From Clostridiales bacterium (GTDB lineage: Bacteria > Bacillota > Clostridia > Oscillospirales > Oscillospiraceae), in contig JAJQFX010000063.1 in assembly GCA_021200895.1 (NCBI GenBank), forward strand, positions 1-11,378: a stretch of 11,378 bases of DNA, given 5' to 3'. Position 1 is the first letter of the stretch. Every line of letters starts with the position of its first letter. Shown in pieces: positions 6,214 to 11,378 of this stretch. Made by a program: the position numbers and the translations under genes. The notes below the pieces were generated by a model. It did no database searches. It saw only the letters and a program-made list of their open reading frames with translations, and was not told the DNA's origin.

Positions 6214-7395
6214 ATGAAACGGAAGTTGATTTGCCTGCTTTTGGCCGTTACGCTGCTGCTCTCCGGCTGCTCTGCGGGGGCAGCCCAGAGCGCTGCCTCT
6301 GAGGTGGAGGCTGCGTCGGCCAGCGCTTCCCTTGCCGCAGAATCGGAAGCGTCCGGCAGCGCTGAACCCGCGCCGGAGGAAAGTGCCCCCGCACCGGAGG
6401 AAAGCGCCGACCCTGACGGGTCGGAAAGCGCGTCCGCCGTGCTGCCGGAGCAGACGGAGGCCGCTTCCTCTGACCTCGCCCCGGAGGAGGCGGCAGATTC
6501 CTCCGACCTGACGCCGGAGGAGGAGGCGGAGCCGCTGGTCTTTACTGAGGTGTCCGAAACGGTGTGGGCCACCGCCAACGTGAATATCCGCACTGGCCCC
6601 AGCACCGAGACGGACATTGTGGCCGTGCTGTCCGCCGGGAACTCCGTCACCCGAACCGGGTATCAGGAATCCTGGAGCCAGGTAGACTATGAGGGGACGG
6701 TCTGCTATATCAGCACCGCCTACCTGACCACCGAGGAGCCGGTGCAGCCCACGGAGACAACAGCCACCGGCCACATCGTCGCCATCGACCCGGGCCACCA
6801 GGCCAAGGGCAACAGCGACCTGGAGCCCATCGGCCCCGGCGCGACGGAGCAAAAGGCCAAGGCGTCCACCGGCACCAGCGGCGTCAGCACCGGCGTGGCG
6901 GAGTCCACCCTGACGCTGACCGTGTCTCTCCAGCTGCGGGACGCCCTGGAGGCGGAGGGCTACCAGGTGGTGATGACCCGGGAAAGCCAGGACGTAAATA
7001 TCAGCAACGCGGAGCGGGCGCAAATCGCCACCGACGCTGGGGCGGAAATTTTCATCCGCATCCACGCCAACGGCTCGGAAAAGTCCTCCGCCAACGGCAT
7101 CGTGACCCTGTCCCCCTCCAGCGCCAACCCCTATGTCAGCAGCCTGTATGAGGACAGCTACCGCCTGTCCAAGCTGCTGGTAAACGAATTGTGCGCCGCC
7201 ACCGGGGCGAAAAATCTGGGCGTCCAGACCTCGGACACCATGAGCGGCATCAACTGGAGCACCATGCCCGTCTCCATCGTGGAACTGGGCTTTATGACGA
7301 ACCCCACTGAGGACGAGCTGTTAAACAGCGCCGACTACCAGGCCAAGCTGGTGGAGGGCATGGTCAACGCGGTGAACGCCTACTTTGGGGCGTGA
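6214..7395 (+). CDS. lipoprotein SH3-domain N-acetylmuramoyl-L-alanine amidase (Amidase_3)
   Basis: The 393-residue product should be exported and anchored to the outer face of the membrane: MKRKLICLLLAVTLLLSGC has a lipobox with Cys19. Residues 20-108 are a disordered Ser/Ala/Glu-rich linker with repeated PEE units. Residues 115-173 form a bacterial SH3-type domain (ANVNIRTGPSTETDIVAVLS), which usually binds cell wall. Residues 187-393 are an Amidase_3 domain that cuts the bond between muramic acid and L-alanine in peptidoglycan: zinc ligands His195 (DPGH), Glu230 and His284 (RIHAN), catalytic Glu357 (VELGF). All are present. GAGAGG (6201-6206) lies 7 bases before the ATG. The gene starts 23 bp after dinB with no visible promoter between, and 28 bp before the zinc importer. 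It could act in growth, division, spore development or damage response; which is not decidable here. Confidence 0.93.
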   Translation: MKRKLICLLLAVTLLLSGCSAGAAQSAASEVEAASASASLAAESEASGSAEPAPEESAPAPEESADPDGSESASAVLPEQTEAASSDLAPEEAADSSDLTPEEEAEPLVFTEVSETVWATANVNIRTGPSTETDIVAVLSAGNSVTRTGYQESWSQVDYEGTVCYISTAYLTTEEPVQPTETTATGHIVAIDPGHQAKGNSDLEPIGPGATEQKAKASTGTSGVSTGVAESTLTLTVSLQLRDALEAEGYQVVMTRESQDVNISNAERAQIATDAGAEIFIRIHANGSEKSSANGIVTLSPSSANPYVSSLYEDSYRLSKLLVNELCAATGAKNLGVQTSDTMSGINWSTMPVSIVELGFMTNPTEDELLNSADYQAKLVEGMVNAVNAYFGA

Positions 7396-7423
7396 CTTAT
7401 CCAAACAGAATGGAGTTATCAAT

Positions 7424-8314
7424 TTGAAGCGACTAGTTACCGTTCTTCTGGCGCTGTTCCTGCTGCTCTCCGCCGCCGGCTGTTCCGCCGGGGAGACAAA
7501 TGTGGACGCGGAGGGGCTGACCGTGACCTGCACCACCTACCCGGTGTACCTGATGGCCCAGGCCGTCACCGAAGGGACGGAGAGCATCACCCTGACCCTG
7601 ATGATTCAGCAGGAAATCAGCTGCCTGCACAACTACACCCTGACCATCAACGATATGAAGAAGGTAGAGGGAGCCGACCTGATTGCCGTCAGCGGCGCTG
7701 GGCTGGAGGAGTTTCTGTCCGATGCCCTGGAGGGGCGGAACACGGTGGACTGCTCCGAAGGAGTTTCTCTGCTGTGGAACGAGGAGGAGGGGGAGGACGA
7801 CCCCCACTACTGGCTCTCCCCCGCCAACGCCGCCCGGATGGCCCGGAACCTGGCGGAGGCTTTCGGGGCCATCGACCCGGACAACAGCGCCCGGTATCAG
7901 GCCAATGCGGAAGCGGCGGCGGAGGAACTGGCCGCCTTCCAGACTGAACTGGCGGACAGCATCCCGGCGGACTGCCCCAGAGAGCTCATCACCTTCCACG
8001 ACGGCTTTGCCTACTTCGCGGAGGCCTTCGGCTTCACCATCGTGGCCGCCGTAGAGGAGGAAGAGGGGGCCGAAGCCTCCGCCCGGCGCATCTCCGAGCT
8101 GGTGGCGTTCATTGACCAGTACAGCCTCCCCGCCGTCTTTGTGGAGGCCAACGGCTCGGACACCACCGCCCAGTGCCTTGCCGCAGAGCGGGGCTGCGCC
8201 ATCGGCGTGCTGAACATGGGCATGAGTGCCGGGGACGGCGCGGAAACCGGCCTTGCCGCCTACGAAGCCCTGCTGCAAGGCAATATCACCGCGATTCTGG
8301 AGGCGTATCTATGA
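7424..8314 (+). CDS. znuA: zinc-type ABC transporter substrate-binding lipoprotein (ZnuA/AdcA family)
   Basis: The 296-residue product is a membrane-anchored metal-binding protein that delivers zinc, or possibly manganese, to the ABC importer encoded next. The signal peptide ends at the lipobox SAAGC (Cys20). The CTTYPVYLMAQAV start of the mature domain is typical. Metal ligands likely include His69 (SCLHNYTL), His128 (DPHYWLSP) and His192 (ITFHDGFAYFAEAFG), with an acid near VEANGSD (Glu241 or Asp246). The first ligand motif departs from the usual PHDFEP-like form. An acidic loop (EEEGEDD, 121-127) stands where many ZnuA proteins have a His-rich loop. The start is taken as TTG at 7424, because GGAG (7412-7415) is 8 bases upstream and the signal peptide then begins MKRLVTV; an upstream GTG at 7385 overlaps the amidase and lacks this. 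The stop overlaps the ATPase start (ATGA). Confidence 0.9.
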   Translation: MKRLVTVLLALFLLLSAAGCSAGETNVDAEGLTVTCTTYPVYLMAQAVTEGTESITLTLMIQQEISCLHNYTLTINDMKKVEGADLIAVSGAGLEEFLSDALEGRNTVDCSEGVSLLWNEEEGEDDPHYWLSPANAARMARNLAEAFGAIDPDNSARYQANAEAAAEELAAFQTELADSIPADCPRELITFHDGFAYFAEAFGFTIVAAVEEEEGAEASARRISELVAFIDQYSLPAVFVEANGSDTTAQCLAAERGCAIGVLNMGMSAGDGAETGLAAYEALLQGNITAILEAYL

Positions 8315-9087
8315 GAAAACCCAAGCATATTTCTGTCCCCCAGGCGGACGCCTGCTCCGGCAGCTGCTGCCTGCGGGTGGAGAACCTCTCCGTCACCCTG
8401 GACGAGGAGCGTATCCTGGAGAACGTCAGCTTTCATATGCACTGCGGGGAGCTGATTGCCCTCATCGGCCCCAACGGGGCGGGGAAAAGCTCCCTGTTCA
8501 AATCCATCCTGGGGCAAATGCCCCATACCGGCAGCATCACCTTCCACACCGCCCAGGGGGCCCACATCAAGCCCCGCATCGGCTACGTCCCCCAAAGCCC
8601 CGCCTTTGACAAGGGCGACCCGGTCAGCGTGCTGGATTTGTTCATCTGCGCCAGTTCCAAGTGGCCGGTCTTTCTGCCGGTACCCCATTCCCTGCGGGAG
8701 CAGGTGCGGGCCTGCCTGGCCCGGGTGAACGGGGAGGCGCTGATTGATAAGCCGGTGGGCAGCCTCTCCGGCGGCGAATTGCAGCGGGTGCTGCTGGCCA
8801 TGGCCCTGGAGCCGCTGCCCAACATCTTGATTCTGGACGAACCCATGAGCGGCGTGGACATGGAGGGGGAGCAGCAGCTCTTCCTCCTGCTGGATGACAT
8901 CCGCACCCGCTATGACCTGTCCATCCTCCTCTCCACCCACGACTTTGGCACCCTCCACCTGATGGACAAGGTGCTACTGCTGCAAAAGCAGCTGCTGAAA
9001 TCGGGAACGCCTCAGGAGGTCATGGCCTCCCCGGAGTTCCAGGCCCTGTTCAGCGTCAACATTCGGAATGGGGGTGGGGAAGGATGA
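8311..9087 (+). CDS. znuC: zinc-type ABC transporter ATP-binding protein
   Basis: The 258-residue product is the cytoplasmic ATPase that powers the importer. All key motifs are present: Walker A GPNGAGKS (53-60), Q-loop Gln95, signature LSGGE (152-156), Walker B ILILDEP (172-178) and the switch histidine His210 (STHDF). The N-terminal extension holds ACSGSCC (14-20), three closely spaced cysteines before the ATPase fold. GGAGG (8299-8303) lies 7 bases before the ATG. The gene overlaps its neighbours by 4 bases on both sides (ATGA), indicating translational coupling within the operon. The metal is inferred from the binding protein and the permease family. Confidence 0.93.
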   Translation: MRKPKHISVPQADACSGSCCLRVENLSVTLDEERILENVSFHMHCGELIALIGPNGAGKSSLFKSILGQMPHTGSITFHTAQGAHIKPRIGYVPQSPAFDKGDPVSVLDLFICASSKWPVFLPVPHSLREQVRACLARVNGEALIDKPVGSLSGGELQRVLLAMALEPLPNILILDEPMSGVDMEGEQQLFLLLDDIRTRYDLSILLSTHDFGTLHLMDKVLLLQKQLLKSGTPQEVMASPEFQALFSVNIRNGGGEG

Positions 9088-9932
9088 ACCTCTGGTATGG
9101 GCTGGTAGACCTGCTGCCCTTTGAGTGGGCGGAGCCAGGCAGTATGTACTTTATGAAGAACGCCCTCCTGGCCATTCTGGTCATCTCCCCCCTGTTCGCG
9201 CTGCTGAGCACCATGGTAGTGGAGCATCGGATGGCCTTCTTCTCCGACGCCCTGGGCCACTCTGCCTTCACCGGCATCGCCATCGGCGCACTCTGCGGCC
9301 TGGCGGACAGCACCTGGTGCGCGGTGGCGCTGTCCGTGGTCTTTGCCCTGCTGTTCACTCTGGTGCAGCAGAAGAGCAAGATGGCCAGCGACACGGTCAT
9401 CGGCGTCTTTTCCTCCACCGCCATCGCCCTGGGCATCTTCATCTCCACCCTGGGCGGCGGCAGCTTCACCAAGTTCAACAGCCTGCTGATTGGCGACATT
9501 CTCTCCGTTTCCCCTGGGAAAATCGGCCTGCTGGCGGTGATTTTGGCGCTGGTGGCGGTGCTGTGGGTGGTGAAGCTGAACGAGCTGACCCTGTCCGCCG
9601 TCCACCCGGAGCTGGCGGAGAGCCGGGGCGTCCGCACCGGATTGCTGGAGGCCCTCTTTAACTGCGCCGTGGCCGTGGTAGTCACCCTCACCATGACCTG
9701 GGTGGGGCTGCTGGTCATCAACTCGCTGCTGGTGCTGCCCGGCGCGGCGGCCCGGAACCTGGGGCGCAATATGCGGCAGTACACCCTCCTCTCCCTGCTG
9801 GGAGGGCTGGTCTGCGGCATCGGCGGCCTGATGGTCAGCTACTATGTGGGCACCTCCACCGGGGCCAGCATCACACTGCTGCTGGCGGCCTGGTTCTTCG
9901 TGAGCTTCGCCCTGAGACGGGTGAAGCGATAA
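9084..9932 (+). CDS. znuB: zinc-type ABC transporter permease (ABC-3 family)
   Basis: The 282-residue product is an integral membrane permease with about eight hydrophobic segments, for example around 27-46, 76-94, 104-121, 146-163, 190-220, 235-255 and 262-277. The conserved FFSDALGHSAFTGIAIG (52-68) is characteristic of ABC-3 (ZnuB/AdcB/MntB-like) permeases, and VINSLLVLPGAAARNL (211-226) matches the conserved segment near the ATPase contact. Translation probably couples to the ATPase gene through the ATGA overlap; the purine-rich stretch just before the ATG is a poorly placed ribosome binding site. It is the last gene of the operon; a strong terminator begins 7 bases after the stop. Zinc rather than manganese is inferred. 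Confidence 0.92.
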   Translation: MNLWYGLVDLLPFEWAEPGSMYFMKNALLAILVISPLFALLSTMVVEHRMAFFSDALGHSAFTGIAIGALCGLADSTWCAVALSVVFALLFTLVQQKSKMASDTVIGVFSSTAIALGIFISTLGGGSFTKFNSLLIGDILSVSPGKIGLLAVILALVAVLWVVKLNELTLSAVHPELAESRGVRTGLLEALFNCAVAVVVTLTMTWVGLLVINSLLVLPGAAARNLGRNMRQYTLLSLLGGLVCGIGGLMVSYYVGTSTGASITLLLAAWFFVSFALRRVKR

Positions 9933-9938
9933 CACAAA

Positions 9939-9986
9939 AGCGCCTCCTGCCGGGGCCGGTACCCCGCAGGAGGCGCTGCTGTTTTC
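9939..9986 (+). terminator. Rho-independent terminator of the zinc importer operon
   Basis: AGCGCCTCCTGC (9939-9950) pairs perfectly with GCAGGAGGCGCT (9966-9977), with an inner GGGG/CCCC extension, and the stem is followed by GCTGTTTTC. It lies 6 bases after the permease stop. Confidence 0.9.
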
Positions 9987-10059
9987 AGAGCGCGGACAGC
10001 GTGCAATCCAAAGGCTGTGGAACCATCTCGGCGGGAGGGATTTCGCCGGTTTCGATGGC

Positions 10060-10086
10060 GTTCCCCGCATTTTTTCAGCGGGGAAC
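10060..10086. other. hairpin in the spacer before the Nudix gene
   Basis: GTTCCCCGC (10060-10068) pairs perfectly with GCGGGGAAC (10078-10086) around the loop ATTTTTTCA, followed after a few bases by TGTTTTG. It could be a weak second terminator or a leader structure. Nothing else clear is seen in the rest of 9987-10198, and no convincing promoter for the Nudix gene. Confidence 0.45.
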
Positions 10087-10198
10087 CGGGGTGTTTTGTG
10101 CAGGAAGGCTTGCAGAGGCGCGCCGCTGTCCCCATCTGCCGGACACTGTGTCATGGGCCTGTCAAATCGGCCAATCAAAATCGGAAGGGATGAACGCG

Positions 10199-10663
10199 AT
10201 GGCAAGACCAATCCGCACCTCCGCGAAAGCGGTCATCATTCAAAACGGCAAATTGCTTGCAACCAAATTGAGCAACGGCAAAGAGGAATGGTACAGCCTG
10301 CCCGGCGGCGGTCAGGGCAGCGGGGAAACGCTGCCCCAGACGGTGGAACGGGAGGTAACGGAGGAGACCGGAATGGCCGTCCGCTGCAAGGAGTTGCTTT
10401 TTGTGATAGAAGGGGTTCACGGCGAACCGTTTCATAGGATAGACCTGGTCTTTTCCTGCGATTACCTGGGCAACGCGGCCGACGCAGCCCTTCACAGCGA
10501 TACGAACCAAATTGGATTTGATTGGTTGGATGTGTCGCTGCTCAACAAATTGCCGCTCTATCCCTCCAGGCTCCGCCGCCCTATCATGGACTTTTATGAG
10601 GGCAAGGACTACACGCGGTATCTTGGGAATGAGGAAATCGGCGACCCGGAGTGCTTGGAATAG
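10199..10663 (+). CDS. Nudix hydrolase
   Basis: The 154-residue product carries a perfect Nudix box: GGQGSGETLPQTVEREVTEE followed by TGM, which fits G-x5-E-x7-RE-x2-EE-x-G. Nudix enzymes hydrolyse a nucleoside diphosphate linked to another group, in the cytoplasm, with Mg2+ or Mn2+ bound by the REVTEE glutamates. The N-terminal strand RTSAKAVIIQNGKLLATKLS and the EEWYSLPGG stretch are typical. The ATG at 10199 is chosen because GGAAGGGA lies 8 bases upstream; an in-frame ATG at 10190 has the same purines directly adjacent. The substrate (oxidised nucleotide, ADP-ribose, mRNA cap-like or other) cannot be told. The gene stands alone, converging with the TtcA-like gene with 12 bp between the stops and no good terminator. 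Confidence 0.93.
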   Translation: MARPIRTSAKAVIIQNGKLLATKLSNGKEEWYSLPGGGQGSGETLPQTVEREVTEETGMAVRCKELLFVIEGVHGEPFHRIDLVFSCDYLGNAADAALHSDTNQIGFDWLDVSLLNKLPLYPSRLRRPIMDFYEGKDYTRYLGNEEIGDPECLE

Positions 10664-10675
10664 GCTGACGACGTT

Positions 10676-11378
10676 TTACCTGTCAGGGGTGTCATAGGTA
10701 TCCAAAAAGCTGTGTACCCCGTCCGCGTCCTTATAGGCCAGGACGGTGTTCAGGTTCACGTTCTCCAGGGCGTGGAAGATGTTGTACTCCACCTGGGGAT
10801 TCTTCTCTTTCAGGGTACGGATGAGTTCCTTCGTCTCCAACCGCTTGGAGGCGCTGTCCCCGGTGCCCCGGACGCTGCACGTCTCAGTGAACTTGCAGGC
10901 GCACTGGAGGAAGTGGAGGCCGTTGTAGTCCCGCCAGCGCTTGATGTCCTCCTCCCGAATCAGGTACATGGGGCGGATCAGTTCCATCCCCGGATGGTTG
11001 GTGCTGTGGAGCTTGGGCATCATGGTCTGCACCTGACCGCCGAACAGCATCCCCATCAGGTTGGTTTCAATCACGTCGTCAAAGTGGTGACCCAGGGCGA
11101 TTTTGTTGCAGCCCAGCTTCTGGGCCTCCTTATAGAGGTACCCCCGGCGCATCCTGGCGCACAGGTAACAGGGGGACTTCTCCACATGGAACACGGAGTC
11201 GAAGATGTCCGATTCAAACACATGGATGGGCACCGACAGCATCCGGGCGTTCCGCTCGATGATTTCCCGGTTGGCGGGGCTGTAGCCCGGGTCCATGACC
11301 AGGTACTCCACCTCAAAGGGGAATTTGTTGTGCAGCTTTAATTCCTGGAACAGCTTGGCCATCAGCATGGAGTCCTTG
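10676..11378 (-). CDS. TtcA-family tRNA thiolation ATP-pyrophosphatase (partial, 5' end outside window)
   Basis: The visible 233 residues are the C-terminal part of a PP-loop ATPase; only KDS of the SGGKDS nucleotide loop lies at the window edge (from 11377), so the start codon is beyond 11378. TtcA-type enzymes activate a tRNA base by adenylation and insert sulfur using a [4Fe-4S] cluster. Counting from the methionine codon at 11368, the matching features are SPCYLCARMRRGYLYKEA (65-82; Cys67 and Cys70), GHHFDDVIET (93-102), and a second cysteine patch CACKFTETC (156-164) where TtcA has its third cluster ligand. The fit to the TtcA group is good, including PKLHSTNHPGMELIRPMY. Modification of tRNA position 32 is known for E. 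coli TtcA; in this organism it is inferred. The stop is TAA at 10678-10676. Confidence 0.88.
   Translation of the reverse strand, partial: KDSMLMAKLFQELKLHNKFPFEVEYLVMDPGYSPANREIIERNARMLSVPIHVFESDIFDSVFHVEKSPCYLCARMRRGYLYKEAQKLGCNKIALGHHFDDVIETNLMGMLFGGQVQTMMPKLHSTNHPGMELIRPMYLIREEDIKRWRDYNGLHFLQCACKFTETCSVRGTGDSASKRLETKELIRTLKEKNPQVEYNIFHALENVNLNTVLAYKDADGVHSFLDTYDTPDR

Noticed and set aside
5650..7065. 471-codon open frame on the minus strand
   Set aside because: Antisense to dinB and the amidase, both of which have clear motifs; the translation is Arg/Gly/Ser-rich and resembles no family.
9012..10211. 399-codon open frame on the minus strand
   Set aside because: Antisense to the permease gene and crosses its terminator; Gln/His/Gly-rich translation typical of a shadow frame.
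10656..10696. Terminator between the Nudix and TtcA-like genes
   Set aside because: The only stem (CTGAC/GTCAG with a 13-base loop) is short, weak and runs into the TtcA-like coding end.

Overview
The window looks like a piece of chromosome from a GC-rich, low-oxygen Firmicute, most like gut Oscillospiraceae (Flavonifractor, Pseudoflavonifractor or Lawsonibacter relatives). The reasons are high GC at third codon positions, strong GGAGG-type ribosome binding sites, GTG and TTG starts, lipobox signal peptides, a Gram-positive type SOS box and the family content. This placement is inference; there is no rRNA or other taxonomic marker. No tRNA, rRNA, CRISPR array, transposase or phage gene was seen.

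Left part (1-4826). A gene-free stretch with a 36-bp tandem repeat precedes a minus-strand MATE efflux gene, which is broken by a one-base frameshift in a run of six T. Divergent from it is a LysR-type regulator gene (+). Convergent with the regulator, across a strong hairpin, is a two-gene minus-strand operon: a protein resembling the zinc-dependent phloretin/diacetylphloroglucinol hydrolase (PhlG) family, then an alpha/beta-hydrolase esterase. The control regions of the MATE gene and of this operon share one layout with identical spacing: a 16-bp dyad ACAGGA-N4-TCCTGT centred near -65, a 15-bp block over the -35 region, and a common -10 region. The same dyad abuts the -35 of the LysR gene. 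I infer a small autoregulated regulon that couples breakdown and export of a phenolic or acylated aromatic compound. This is the most interesting part of the window.

Middle part (4896-9986). dinB (DNA polymerase IV) has a good sigma-A promoter overlapped by a LexA-type SOS box. Only 23 bp later follows a lipoprotein with an SH3-like domain and a zinc amidase (Amidase_3) domain, then 28 bp later a three-gene zinc-type ABC importer (binding lipoprotein with a TTG start, ATPase, permease) joined by ATGA overlaps. A strong terminator ends the group. No promoter, terminator or Zur-like site was seen inside it, so one SOS-influenced transcript is possible.

Right part (9987-11378). A spacer with a GC-rich hairpin leads to a Nudix hydrolase gene (+). 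Convergent with it is the 3' part of a TtcA-family tRNA thiolation gene (-), whose 5' end lies beyond the window.
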